DNA from: Albimonas pacifica
GTDB taxonomy: Bacteria; Pseudomonadota; Alphaproteobacteria; Rhodobacterales; Rhodobacteraceae
NCBI RefSeq assembly: GCF_900113695.1
Contig: NZ_FOQH01000005.1
Span: 1-64,000, forward strand
Length of the DNA stretch: 64,000 nt
Direction: 5' to 3'
The notes under the pieces were generated by a model that was not told the origin of the DNA, did not search any database, and saw nothing but the letters and a program-made list of their open reading frames with translations. Positions 1-8,046 of the stretch are shown here, one piece after another (position 1 is the stretch's first letter; each line of letters opens with the position of its first letter). The translations under genes and the position numbers were made by a program.

Positions 1-260
1 TTTAGAAAGTCGATCTCCAGCGCCTGGCGACCGACCAGGCGTTCCAGCGCGGCGATCCGCGCCTCGTAGCCGGAGAGCAGCTCGGCGGCCACCTCCTCGT
101 CGTCGAAGGCGCCCGTCTCCGCCTTCTCGACCCAGACGCGGACCAGGTTCCGCGAGAGATCGTGGCGGCGCGACAGGGCGTGCAGGGTCTCGCCGGCATG
201 ATACTCGGCGACGACTTGGCGCTTGAATTCGGTGCTGTGGCTGCGATGGCGTCTTGGCAT
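1..260 (-). CDS. IS3-family transposase OrfA, 5' part (runs off window)
   Basis: Reading leftwards from ATG 258-260 gives an open frame of 86 codons with no stop before the window edge, starting MPRRHRSHSTEFKRQVVAEY. It has the look of OrfA of IS3-type elements: a basic N-terminus with the T-E-F-K-R motif, a helix-turn-helix (LSRRHDLSRNLVRVWV, about residues 33-48) and a C-terminal leucine-zipper-like stretch (ERLVGRQALEIDFL). OrfA binds the terminal inverted repeats and is normally joined to OrfB, the DDE catalytic domain, by frameshifting. OrfB would lie left of the window. Whether the element is intact cannot be judged. Confidence 0.8.
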   Translation of the reverse strand, partial: MPRRHRSHSTEFKRQVVAEYHAGETLHALSRRHDLSRNLVRVWVEKAETGAFDDEEVAAELLSGYEARIAALERLVGRQALEIDFL

Positions 261-274
261 GGACCTTCCTCATC

Positions 275-299
275 GGAAAGCCCGCCCCCGGTCAATTCA
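275..299 (-). mobile_element. Possible terminal inverted repeat of the IS3-type element
   Basis: On the minus strand the DNA starting 39 nt before the orfA ATG begins TGAATTGACCGGGGGC. IS3-family ends usually begin with TG and lie a few tens of bases upstream of orfA. The partner repeat is outside the window, so this is inferred from position and the TG start only. Confidence 0.3.
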
Positions 300-430
300 G
301 ACCCGGCCGACCTGCCCACTCCGAGGGGCGCACTCCAACGGGCCACCCCGAAACGAACATTGGGTCCTTCCTCGCCCCCCGGGCCGGCTCGCCCGCCCTT
401 GCGGCCGCGCGCGCGGGCCGGACCGACGAC

Positions 431-462
431 AAGGCCGCGGCCCCTGGCGGAGCCGCGGCCCG
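431..462 (-). terminator. Hairpin downstream of the acyl-CoA dehydrogenase operon
   Basis: GGCCGCGGC at 433-441 pairs with GCCGCGGCC at 452-460, 20 nt after the stop of the last gene of the operon. On the minus strand the stem is followed by TTGTCGT. The T tract is weak, so this may be an RNA-stabilising or intrinsic termination hairpin. Confidence 0.45.
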
Positions 463-481
463 AGGCGCGCAGGCGCTGCGA

Positions 482-1642
482 TCAGAAGCTGCGGGGCAGG
501 CCCAGGACGTGCTCGGCCACGTAGCTCAGGATCAGGTTGGTCGAGATCGGGGCCACCTGGTAGAGGCGCGTCTCGCGGAACTTGCGCTCGACGTCGTATT
601 CGGCCGCGAAGCCGAAGCCGCCGTGGAACTGGATGCAGGCGTTGGCGGCCTCCCAGCTGGCGTCGGCGGCGAGGAGCTTGGCCATGTTCGCCTGCGCGCC
701 CATGTCGACGCCCATGTCGAAGCGCTTGGCGGCCTCGAAGCGCATCAGATCGGCGGCCGAGGTGTTCACGTAGGCCCGCGCGATCGGGAACTGCACGCCC
801 TGGTTCTGGCCGATGGGGCGGTCGAAGACGATCCGCTCCTTCACGTAGTCGCCGACCTTGTCGATGAACCACCAGGCGTCGCCGATGCACTCGGCCGCGA
901 TCAGGGTGCGCTCGGCGTTCAGGCCGCCGAGGATGATCTTGAAGCCCTTGCCCTCTTCGCCGATCAGGTTCTCTTCGGGGATCTCGAGGTTGTCGAAGAA
1001 CAGCTCGTTGGTCTCGTGGTTGACCATGTTGCGGATGGGCTTGACCTCCATCCCCTTGCCGATGGCGTCCTTCAGGTCGACCATGAACACCGACAGGCCG
1101 TCGGACTTCTTCTTGACCTCGGACAGAGGCGTCGTGCGCGCCAGCAGGATCATCAGGTCCGAGTGCTGGACCCGGCTGATCCACACCTTCTGCCCGTTGA
1201 CCACATACTTGTCGCCCTTCTTCACGGCGGTGGTCTTGAGCTTGGTGGTGTCGGTGCCGGTGGTGGGCTCGGTGACGGCCATCGACTGCAGGCGCAGCTC
1301 GCCGGTGGCGATCTTGGGCAGCCAGCGGGCCTTCTGCTCGTCCGAGCCGCCGCGCAGCAGCGTGCCCATGTTGTACATCTGCCCGTGGCAGTGGCCGGCG
1401 TTGCCGCCCGAGCGGTTGATCTCTTCCATCACGATGGTGGCTTCGGTGAGGCCGAGGCCGGAGCCGCCGAACTCCTCGGGGATCATCGCGGCCAGCCAGC
1501 CGGCGTTGGTCAGCGCGTCGATGAACTCCACCGGGTAGGTGGCCTTCTCGTCATGGTTGCGGTGGTATTCCGCGGAGAACTCGGAGCACAGCGCGCGCAG
1601 GGCCTCGCGCAGGTCGGCGTGCTGGTCGGCTTCGAAGGGCAT
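482..1642 (-). CDS. Acyl-CoA dehydrogenase (386 aa)
   Basis: FAD-dependent alpha,beta-dehydrogenation of an acyl-CoA, electrons going to ETF. The three-domain architecture is complete: N-terminal helices (1-115), the beta domain with VTEPTTGTDTTKL (123-135) and KVWIS (152-156), and the C-terminal helical domain. The usual C-terminal YEG catalytic motif is absent (YQVAPIS instead). A Glu-Arg pair at 244-245 (LNAERTLIA) sits where isovaleryl- and long-chain enzymes carry their base. It is the last gene of the operon, 47 nt after the DUF35 gene. It is a clear paralogue of the dehydrogenase at 42559-43725 (shared RTTPL-EV and ending VLGLP-S). Substrate unknown. Confidence 0.93.
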   Translation of the reverse strand: MPFEADQHADLREALRALCSEFSAEYHRNHDEKATYPVEFIDALTNAGWLAAMIPEEFGGSGLGLTEATIVMEEINRSGGNAGHCHGQMYNMGTLLRGGSDEQKARWLPKIATGELRLQSMAVTEPTTGTDTTKLKTTAVKKGDKYVVNGQKVWISRVQHSDLMILLARTTPLSEVKKKSDGLSVFMVDLKDAIGKGMEVKPIRNMVNHETNELFFDNLEIPEENLIGEEGKGFKIILGGLNAERTLIAAECIGDAWWFIDKVGDYVKERIVFDRPIGQNQGVQFPIARAYVNTSAADLMRFEAAKRFDMGVDMGAQANMAKLLAADASWEAANACIQFHGGFGFAAEYDVERKFRETRLYQVAPISTNLILSYVAEHVLGLPRSF

Positions 1643-1689
1643 GTCGGGTCCTCGTGGCTGAGGGGCGCGGGGTCTCGCGCCGAGGGGGA

Positions 1690-2013
1690 TCAGGCGGGTC
1701 TGAAGAGCGGGATCTGGCGGCCGGCGATCCGTTCCATCCGGCCCCGCAGGGGCGAGCCGATCTCGGCCTCGTCGGACAGATGCGCCATGATGCGCGGGCC
1801 TTCCTCAAGGTCGGCCAGCGCGATGCGATAGGGGACCAGCGCGCGGAAGGTCTCGTCCGGGGCGCGGGTCACGACGGTGGCGGAGAACAGCGTGGCGCGG
1901 CCGGAGGCCCGGAAGGCCTCGGGCTCGCCCCCGCAGGACGGGCAGCGCCGGCGCGGAAACGCCCAGGTCTTCGCGCAGGCGCGGCAGCGTTGCAGCTCGA
2001 TGCCGGAACTCAT
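1690..2013 (-). CDS. DUF35 zinc-ribbon/OB-fold acyl-CoA-associated protein (107 aa)
   Basis: A short protein with an N-terminal rubredoxin-like zinc ribbon (CRAC about residue 10 and CPSC about residue 24) followed by an OB-fold (DUF35). Family members are obligate partners of thiolase-fold enzymes, for example the DUF35 half of ChsH2 with the Ltp2 aldolase, or BbsA with BbsB. Its start overlaps the stop of the upstream thiolase-fold gene by 4 nt (2010-2013), so the two are translationally coupled and probably form a complex. No transmembrane segment or signal peptide is visible. Confidence 0.9.
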   Translation of the reverse strand: MSSGIELQRCRACAKTWAFPRRRCPSCGGEPEAFRASGRATLFSATVVTRAPDETFRALVPYRIALADLEEGPRIMAHLSDEAEIGSPLRGRMERIAGRQIPLFRPA

Positions 2014-3155
2014 GAGACGCGCTCCATCACCAGGGTGACGTGGGACGACAGCACCCCGCCGTCGCCGTGGTATATCGCGTGGGCGGGCTCGGAGGCGATG
2101 GCGCGCGCGCCGGCGCGGCCGGTCATCTGGGCCCAGGCCTCTGCCATGTGCGCCATGGCGCCCGCCACCCCGCAGTGCCCGTAGGAGAGCAGCCCCCCAT
2201 GGGTGTTCAGCGGCAGCGCGCCGCTGCGCGCAAACCGCCCGCCGGCCGCATCCTGCCCGGCCTTGCCCGGGGCCGAGACCCCCAGCGCCTCCAGCAGCAG
2301 GGCGAGCGTCACGGTGAAGCTGTCGTAGACGGCCAGATAGCCCATGTCGCCGATCGTGCGCCCCGCCCGCTCCAGCGCCTTCGCCGAGGAGATGCGGGCG
2401 CCGAGCGCCAGGTCGTCGGGCGCCTCGGACAGGTGCTGGTGGGTATGCGCCTGCGCCGCCCCGATCAGCTTCAGGGACGCCCCCGGACCCGGCTCGGCCG
2501 AGAGGATCACCGCGCCGCCCCCGTCGGAGATCGGGCAGCAGTCCATCAGCTTGAGGGGCGTGGCGATGGGCTTGGAGGCCAGCACGTCGGCGACCGAGAA
2601 CGGGTCCGCAAGGTGAGCGCCGGGGGTCTGCGAGGCATGACGGCGCATCAGCACGGCGAGCTCCGCGAGATCCGCCTCCGTCGCCCCCGTCTCGTGCAGG
2701 TAGCGCGCGGCGCCGAGCGCGTAATAAGCGGGGATGGTGGCCCCCAGCGGCGCCTCGCCGACGGGGTGCCCGACCTGGGCCAGGGTCTGGACGGCGGCGT
2801 CGCGGGACATGCCGGTGAGGCGGTTCTCGCCCGCCACCACCAGGACGTTGCGCGCCTCGCCCGAGCGGATCGCCATGTCGGCGACCATCAGCATGGCCGC
2901 CCCCGTGCCGCCGCCGAGCTGGACGGCGTGGGCGTAGGCGGGGCGGATGCCGAAGTCCTCGGCGAAGACCGTGGACAGCATCAGGTGCGGGTGCGTGGTG
3001 GCGTAGCCGCAGATCAGGCCGTCGATGTCGCTCCGCTCCATCCCCGCGGCGTCGAGCGCCGCCTGGGCGGCGTCGCCCATCAGGGACAGGGCGGACGAGC
3101 CCTCGATCCGTCCGAAGGGGGTGACGCAGGCCGCGCGGACGAAGCTCGCGCTCAT
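2010..3155 (-). CDS. Thiolase-fold lipid-transfer/aldolase-like protein (381 aa)
   Basis: SCP-x/Ltp-type thiolase superfamily protein. The canonical nucleophile motif (Cys-Ala-Ser-Gly) is replaced by GGGTGAAM around residues 81-88, so the acyl-accepting Cys is missing. The C-terminal Cys-Gly-Gly-Gly motif is replaced by HGDGGVLSS (about 363-371). The catalytic-type His in SYGHCGVAG (about 324-332) and the internal VYDSFT motif are kept. Related proteins such as Ltp2 are retro-aldolases acting on beta-hydroxyacyl-CoA with a DUF35 partner, and this gene lies between MaoC and DUF35 genes. ATG 3153-3155 was chosen because it overlaps the preceding MaoC stop (ATGA). A longer frame upstream would run through that gene. 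Thiolase activity cannot be excluded by sequence alone. Confidence 0.85.
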   Translation of the reverse strand: MSASFVRAACVTPFGRIEGSSALSLMGDAAQAALDAAGMERSDIDGLICGYATTHPHLMLSTVFAEDFGIRPAYAHAVQLGGGTGAAMLMVADMAIRSGEARNVLVVAGENRLTGMSRDAAVQTLAQVGHPVGEAPLGATIPAYYALGAARYLHETGATEADLAELAVLMRRHASQTPGAHLADPFSVADVLASKPIATPLKLMDCCPISDGGGAVILSAEPGPGASLKLIGAAQAHTHQHLSEAPDDLALGARISSAKALERAGRTIGDMGYLAVYDSFTVTLALLLEALGVSAPGKAGQDAAGGRFARSGALPLNTHGGLLSYGHCGVAGAMAHMAEAWAQMTGRAGARAIASEPAHAIYHGDGGVLSSHVTLVMERVS

Positions 3156-3529
3156 GCGGAGGCCGCCGTGATCGTCCCCTCCAGCGTCCGGGTCCCGTCG
3201 GGCAGGGTCACCCAGATGTCGTAGGTTCCGGTCTCGGGGTCGGTCAGCTGGCCGCCGGCGGTCAGGGTCTGGCCGACGGGCATCGGGCGCGAGAAGCGGA
3301 TCTTGAGGGAGGCCAGGTCGACGTCGGCGCCGAACGTGCGCTCGCAGGCCTCGATGGCGAGGTTCAGCGCCATGGTGCCGTGGGAGATGCACTGGCCGAA
3401 GATCGACTGGGCGGCGAATTCCGGGTCCACGTGGATCGGGTTGAAGTCGAAGGTCAGCTCGCCATAGGCCTGCGCCGTGTCGGGGGAGGTGGCGAGCTCC
3501 AGCGGGGCGATGGTGTCGGGAAGGGACAT
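3152..3529 (-). CDS. MaoC-like hotdog enoyl-CoA hydratase subunit (125 aa)
   Basis: Single hotdog domain with the hydratase-2 motif: FDFNPIHVDPEFA (Asp...Asn...His, about residues 28-40), followed by a helix with GQCISHGTMAL. These residues provide the Asp/His dyad that hydrates trans-2-enoyl-CoA. It is about 125 aa, the size of a ChsH1-like subunit that pairs with a second hotdog protein. ATG 3527-3529 is preceded by GAGGAG with 7-nt spacing. A GTG at 3544 is possible but less supported. The stop overlaps the thiolase-fold ATG. Confidence 0.88.
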   Translation of the reverse strand: MSLPDTIAPLELATSPDTAQAYGELTFDFNPIHVDPEFAAQSIFGQCISHGTMALNLAIEACERTFGADVDLASLKIRFSRPMPVGQTLTAGGQLTDPETGTYDIWVTLPDGTRTLEGTITAASA

Positions 3530-3540
3530 CGGTTCGCTCC

Positions 3541-3981
3541 TCACGCGGCCCAGATGGACAGGATCTCGCCCGACAGGACCTTTGCGTCCCCCCCGGACTC
3601 GGCGTCGAACATCTCGACGCCGAGCGTCAGCCAGCGGCGGTCCTTCTTGAGCTCCTTCTTCACCACGGTGAAGCGGGCGGTCAGGACGGCGCCGACCTTC
3701 GGCTTGCCGAAGAAGGTCAGGGTCTGGCCGGCGTGGACGTTCCCGGGCGGGCGGGGCTGGATGGCGCGGATGTAGGCCTCCATCATCGCCGCGACCGCGA
3801 GGCCGCGCGGGGCGGGCTCGCCCGGCTGCGCCTGCGGGCCGCCGTAGAGGCCGGCCCAGAGGGCGGCGCGCTCGTTGTTCAGCTCCACCGCGACCTCGGC
3901 CATGGGCTCGCCTTCGGGGAACTCGGCGAAGGTCCAGGGCGTGTCCTTGAGGGCGGGGCCCATCAGGTCGGTTCCGCTCAT
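3541..3981 (-). CDS. MaoC N-terminal-like hotdog protein (146 aa)
   Basis: A FAS1/MaoC N-terminal dehydratase-type hotdog domain (GPALKDTPWTFAEFPEGEPM..., then GNVHAGQTLTFFGKPKVG). It lacks the hydratase Asp/His signature, as expected for the structural half of a heterodimeric hydratase whose catalytic half is encoded next at 3152-3529. The start overlaps the upstream ligase stop by 4 nt (3978-3981). The stop is 11 nt before the next ATG. Together the two hotdog genes match the split double-hotdog hydratases seen in steroid and mesaconyl-type pathways. Confidence 0.8.
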   Translation of the reverse strand: MSGTDLMGPALKDTPWTFAEFPEGEPMAEVAVELNNERAALWAGLYGGPQAQPGEPAPRGLAVAAMMEAYIRAIQPRPPGNVHAGQTLTFFGKPKVGAVLTARFTVVKKELKKDRRWLTLGVEMFDAESGGDAKVLSGEILSIWAA

Positions 3982-6107
3982 TCGTCGTCCTCTCGGTTGC
4001 GGGGCTCTATCAGGGCGTCGAGCGCCAGCACGCCCGAGGGCGTGACCAGCAGCGGGTTGATCTCCAGGCTCTCGAAGCCGTCGGGGTCGGCGGCGGCGAG
4101 CGCGGAGAGGCGGCTGATCGCCTCGGCCGCCGCGGCCACGTCCACCGGGGGCTTGCCGCGGGCGCCGTGCAGCAGGGGCGCGCCGCGCAGCCCGTTCAGG
4201 GTCTTGAGGGCCTGGGCGGGGGTCAGCGGCGCCAGCTCCACCGCCACGTCCTTCATCACCTCGGTGAAGACGCCGCCCAGCCCGATCAGCATCACCGGGC
4301 CCATCACCGGGTCGCGGCGGGCGCCCACGATCAGCTCGACGCCCTCGCCGGCCATGGGGCCGACCAGCAGCCCCTCGATGCGGGCGTGGGGGGCCCTGGC
4401 GCGCACCGTCTCGAGCATCTCGCGCGCCGCGGTCTCCATCTCCATCGGGGGGACGTTCAGGCGCACGCCGCCGACCTCGGTCTTGTGGGCGAGGTCGGGG
4501 GAGACGATCTTCAGGACGCAGGGAACGCCCAGGCGGGCGGCGGCTTCGGCGGCCTCCTGCGGATCGGCCGCCAGCGTCTCGTCGGGGATCGGCACGCCGG
4601 CGCGCGCCAGCAGGCGCTTGGCGGCGAGCTCGGAGAGGGGCCCGGCGGGCAGGGCCACGCCCTCGGGCGGCGCCGGGGGCGTCTCCTCGGGGGCGTCGAA
4701 GGCCTCGGCGAAATGGGCGAGCGCGCCCATGGCATGGATGGCGCGGGAGGGGTCCTCGAAGGTCATCATGCCCAGGGCCTCCCACGACTCCATCACCGCG
4801 GCGTCGCCCTGGCAGATCATCGCGAACGGGTGGTCGACGTCGCCGTCGAGCCCGGCCAGCAGCGCCTCGCGCAGCTTCGGCCCGACGACGGGAGAGGCGG
4901 TCCACGAGGTGAAGAAGGCCGCCGTCATGTCGTAGCCGCCCTCGCGCCGCAGCACGGCGGTGGCCGACGTGACCTTGGAGAAGTCGTTCAGCACGCCCGC
5001 GGTGATGTCCACCGGGTTGCGGGCGGAGGCGAGGGGATTGGTCTCCAGCACCGCCGCCTGCGCGGCTTCGGGCATCGGCGGCAGGGACAGCCCCACGTCC
5101 TCGGCCGCGTCCGCGATCAGCACGCCGGCGCCGCCCGAGACGGTCAGCACCCCCAGCTTGCGCCCCTTGGGCAGGGGCGCGCGGGAGGTGGCGTAGAGGA
5201 TGTCGAGCATCTCCTCGGTGGTCTTCGCCCTCAGCGCCCCGAACCGGCGAAGCGCCGCATCGAAGCTCGCGTCGGAGCCTGCCAGCGAGGCGGTGTGCGA
5301 GGCCGCGGCCTGCGCCCCCACCGCCGAGCGGCCGACCTTCATCACCACCACCGGCTTGCGGGCCTTCCGCGCCGCCTCCAGCGCCCGGAACAGCGCGGGG
5401 CGGTCGTTGACGCCTTCCATGTAGACGCCGATCACGTCGATCTCGTCCGAGGCCGCCATCCAGCCGATGCACTCGGGCGCGGTCACGTCGGCCTCGTTCC
5501 CGGTCGAGACCCACTGGCGCACCCCGATGCGGCGGTCGCGGGCCATGTTCAGCAGATGCGTGCCGTAGGCGCCCGACTGGGTGACGAGGCCGACGCGCCC
5601 CGGCACGGGCATGGCCGCCTCGATCCCCGAGGTGAAGGTCGGGCAATGCCCGGTGGCGGCGTTGAACAGGCCCAGGCAGTTGGGGCCCAGAAGGCGGACG
5701 CCATGCTCGCGCCCGATGGCGAGGATCTCGTCCTGCAGCGCAGGGCCGTCGCCGCCGATCTCGGCGAAGCCGGCGGTGAAGATCACCGCGGCCTTCGCGC
5801 CCTTGGCCGCGCAGTCGCGCAGGGCCTGGGGGACGCCGGGGGCGGGGATGGCGAGCAGGGCGAAGTCGATGGGCTCGGGGATCGAGGCGACCGAGGGCCA
5901 GGCCTTCACGCCCTGGATCTCGTCGCGGTTGGGGTTCACCGGGTAGAGCGCGCCCTCGAACCCCGCGCGCAGGGCGTAGGCGATGGGCCGCCCGCCGATG
6001 CGCTGGGGGTCGGCCGAGGCGCCGATCACCGCCACCGCGCGCGGGGCGAACAGGGGGGCCAGCGATGAAAGGGGCTGGGCGGGGCGGGTCGCGCCGTCGT
6101 CCGGCAT
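3978..6107 (-). CDS. NDP-forming acyl-CoA ligase, fused alpha/beta (709 aa)
   Basis: Acyl-CoA synthetase (ADP-forming) type: reversible activation of an organic acid with ATP and CoA through an acyl-phosphate and phosphohistidine. Domains run from a CoA-binding Rossmann fold (RAVAVIGASADPQRIGG, about 20-36) and succinyl-CoA-ligase-like domains containing ASHTASLAGSDASF with the phospho-acceptor His, to a C-terminal ATP-grasp domain (CVLKIVSPDLAHKTEVGG). The length of about 700 aa is usual for fused forms. ATG 6105-6107 follows GGAGGAG with 6-nt spacing. It is the first gene of the six-gene operon, so it probably activates the substrate for it. Confidence 0.92.
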   Translation of the reverse strand: MPDDGATRPAQPLSSLAPLFAPRAVAVIGASADPQRIGGRPIAYALRAGFEGALYPVNPNRDEIQGVKAWPSVASIPEPIDFALLAIPAPGVPQALRDCAAKGAKAAVIFTAGFAEIGGDGPALQDEILAIGREHGVRLLGPNCLGLFNAATGHCPTFTSGIEAAMPVPGRVGLVTQSGAYGTHLLNMARDRRIGVRQWVSTGNEADVTAPECIGWMAASDEIDVIGVYMEGVNDRPALFRALEAARKARKPVVVMKVGRSAVGAQAAASHTASLAGSDASFDAALRRFGALRAKTTEEMLDILYATSRAPLPKGRKLGVLTVSGGAGVLIADAAEDVGLSLPPMPEAAQAAVLETNPLASARNPVDITAGVLNDFSKVTSATAVLRREGGYDMTAAFFTSWTASPVVGPKLREALLAGLDGDVDHPFAMICQGDAAVMESWEALGMMTFEDPSRAIHAMGALAHFAEAFDAPEETPPAPPEGVALPAGPLSELAAKRLLARAGVPIPDETLAADPQEAAEAAARLGVPCVLKIVSPDLAHKTEVGGVRLNVPPMEMETAAREMLETVRARAPHARIEGLLVGPMAGEGVELIVGARRDPVMGPVMLIGLGGVFTEVMKDVAVELAPLTPAQALKTLNGLRGAPLLHGARGKPPVDVAAAAEAISRLSALAAADPDGFESLEINPLLVTPSGVLALDALIEPRNREDDE

Positions 6108-6338
6108 CCGTCGTCTCCTCCTATGGCCTGTCCGGCTCCGCGGGGCAGGGGCCGGCGCGGCGCTGGTCCCCCGGCCTCTGGCGGGCCGGTTCAGGGCGCG
6201 GCGGGTCGTCAAGCGCGCCGCGAATTCCGCTTGGCGAAACCGCTAGCATGAGATCGCCGCTTTGCAAAGCGCTCCCCGCCGGGTTCAATGCGCGCAGAAT
6301 GCATACCGGTCAACCGGTCAGCGGGAGGAGAGAGACGC
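6108..6338. promoter_or_regulatory. Divergent intergenic region with a doubled ACCGGT motif
   Basis: 231 nt separate the divergent acyl-CoA ligase and lactonase genes and must hold both promoters. ACCGGT occurs twice, at 6305-6310 and 6313-6318, each being its own reverse complement, 21 nt before the lactonase start. This is a possible operator for a dimeric repressor. The surrounding 6225-6305 is less GC-rich than the genes. Confidence 0.35.
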
Positions 6339-7223
6339 ATGACCCAACACGTGCCCGAGGATGTCCAGGTCGAGGACGCGAGGGTCGAGGCCGACGGCCT
6401 CGGCTTCCCGGAGGGGCCCGTGGTCCTGCCCGACGGGGCGGTGGCCTTCGTCGACCTCGCCGACCACTGCATCCGCATCTGGGACAAGGGCGCGGCGCGG
6501 GTCCTGTGCGAGGTTCCGGGCTCTCCCAACGGGATGCGCCTGGGGCCGGACGGGGCGCTCTACGTCGCCAACAACGGCGGGCTGTGGCCGGGCAAGGGCA
6601 GGATGGACTTCGCCGATCCCCAGTATCCCGGCTGCATCCAGCGGGTGACGCTGGACGGCCGGTGGGAGGTCTTCGCCGACGGCTACGGCGACGCCTCCCC
6701 CGCCCCCAACCGCCCCAACGACCTGGTCTTCACCCCCGAGGGCGACATCGTCTTCACCAACCCCCAGAACTGGGAGATGATCGTCGAGGATCCGGCCGAG
6801 CCGTTCCGCGGCGGGCAGCTCTGCCTCGCGCGCAGGGACGGCTCGATCGAGGTCCTGGCCCAGTGCACCGGCATGCCCAACGGCATCGGCTTCCATCCCG
6901 ACGGCTCGCTGGTGGCGGGGATGACGATCGCCCACCACTACCTGAGGTTCGCCTGGGCCGGCGGCGCGGCGCTGGGCGAGCCGGAGCTCTTCGTGCAGAT
7001 GGACGCCCGCTTCCACCCCGACGGGATGGTGTTCCACGAGGGGCGGCTCTACGGCGCCGGCTCCGCCGGCAACCGGCTGGTGGCGGCCGAGGCGGACGGG
7101 ACCGTGGCGAAGGTCCTGAACTTCGGCCGCTCGACCCAGCCCACCAACTGCTGCGTGCGCGAGGACCGGCTTTGGGTGACGCTGGGCAAGGCGGGGTCGC
7201 TGGTCTCGATCCCGCTGCCCTGA
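6339..7223 (+). CDS. SMP-30/gluconolactonase-family sugar lactonase (294 aa)
   Basis: Six-bladed beta-propeller lactonase that hydrolyses sugar-acid lactones with a single divalent metal. Metal-ligand positions of the family are visible: Glu in LGFPEGPV, Asn in RPNDLVF and GMPNGIGF, and Asp in FHPDG. It has no signal peptide and is probably cytoplasmic. ATG 6339 is chosen because GGGAGGAG precedes it. An in-frame ATG 51 nt upstream lacks a Shine-Dalgarno sequence. It is monocistronic: divergent ligase upstream, terminator downstream. Confidence 0.88.
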   Translation: MTQHVPEDVQVEDARVEADGLGFPEGPVVLPDGAVAFVDLADHCIRIWDKGAARVLCEVPGSPNGMRLGPDGALYVANNGGLWPGKGRMDFADPQYPGCIQRVTLDGRWEVFADGYGDASPAPNRPNDLVFTPEGDIVFTNPQNWEMIVEDPAEPFRGGQLCLARRDGSIEVLAQCTGMPNGIGFHPDGSLVAGMTIAHHYLRFAWAGGAALGEPELFVQMDARFHPDGMVFHEGRLYGAGSAGNRLVAAEADGTVAKVLNFGRSTQPTNCCVREDRLWVTLGKAGSLVSIPLP

Positions 7224-7230
7224 ACGGCGC

Positions 7231-7260
7231 GGGGCGGGCCTCGCCGGCCCGCCCCCTCTT
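7231..7260 (+). terminator. Intrinsic terminator of the lactonase gene
   Basis: Perfect 10-bp stem GGGGCGGGCC (7231-7240) with GGCCCGCCCC (7246-7255), loop TCGCC, followed by TCTTCGTC, 7 nt after the stop. Confidence 0.65.
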
Positions 7261-7281
7261 CGTCGCGCCCGCAGGCCGGTC

Positions 7282-7908
7282 TCAGGCGGCGCGGCGCCGG
7301 CGCAGCGCGGCGAGGCCCATGAGGCCCCCGGCCAGCAGCGCCCCCGCCGCCGGCAGCGGCACCGGCGAGGCGGCCGCGACGCCGGCGTATTCGCCCAACT
7401 CGTTGAACTCCTCGGAGAAGATCGTGAGCTGCGCCAGGTTGACCACCCCGTCGCCGCCGCAGCAGGGCGCGCCGTCGGTGTAGGGCTCGTGGCTCAGCAC
7501 GGCGTCGACGGTCTGGAACTCGACCGCGGAGCCCGGCGGACCATCCGGCGAGATCATCTGGTCGCTGTAGAAGGTCAGGCCGAGGCCGCCCGCGATCTCG
7601 AAGATCAGGACGCCGGTCGCGTCGCGGTCGCCGATCAGGTCGACCTCGGTGAAGCTGAGCGCGCCGTCGAGGTAGTCGAGTTGGATCGACAGGTCGGTCA
7701 TCGCCGAGAAGGGCGTGAAGCCCAGCGTCGGCGTGCCGTCCCAGCTGATCCGGCCGACGCCGACCACGTCCTCCTCCACGATCTGACCGTCGAGGACGGA
7801 ATCGTAGAACAGGTCGAAGGCGGCGAGGGCGGAGGCCGAAGGGACCGAGGCGAGAAGGGCGGCGGCGGCGAGGGAGCCGGCGAGGAGAGGCGAGCGAAGC
7901 GCACGCAT
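7282..7908 (-). CDS. VPLPA-CTERM exported protein (208 aa)
   Basis: An N-terminal signal peptide (MRALRSPLLAGSLAAAALLA, cleavage near ASA about residue 28) and a C-terminal tripartite sorting signal SPVPLPAAGALLAGGLMGLAA followed by RRRR. This is the VPLPA variant of PEP-CTERM signals, recognised and cut by exosortase, typically linked with exopolysaccharide or biofilm surface proteins in Rhodobacterales. The middle is an acidic beta-rich domain with a CC pair (APCCGGDG) and no recognised family. ATG 7906-7908 has AGGA 8 nt upstream. No exosortase gene lies in this window. Confidence 0.85.
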   Translation of the reverse strand: MRALRSPLLAGSLAAAALLASVPSASALAAFDLFYDSVLDGQIVEEDVVGVGRISWDGTPTLGFTPFSAMTDLSIQLDYLDGALSFTEVDLIGDRDATGVLIFEIAGGLGLTFYSDQMISPDGPPGSAVEFQTVDAVLSHEPYTDGAPCCGGDGVVNLAQLTIFSEEFNELGEYAGVAAASPVPLPAAGALLAGGLMGLAALRRRRAA

Positions 7909-8046
7909 GTCGGAAATCCTGATGACTGATCGACGCAATACGTCGGGGAACGTCGAATCCTATCGATCGGCGGGCGCCCGCCGGTCAAGCCTCATCCTGC
8001 GGCCAACCGGCTATGACGTAACGGCATTTCGCGGGCGCCGCAGACC

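Noticed and set aside
254-1831. 525-codon plus-strand frame opposite the acyl-CoA dehydrogenase
   Set aside because: It is antisense to a well-conserved gene, and its His/Asp/Val/Leu-rich composition is what the complement of a GC-rich gene gives.
2010-3392. Longer start for the thiolase-fold gene (460 codons)
   Set aside because: The extra 79 codons lie antiphase within the MaoC gene and look like shadow translation. ATG 3155 overlaps the MaoC stop in the pattern used throughout the operon.
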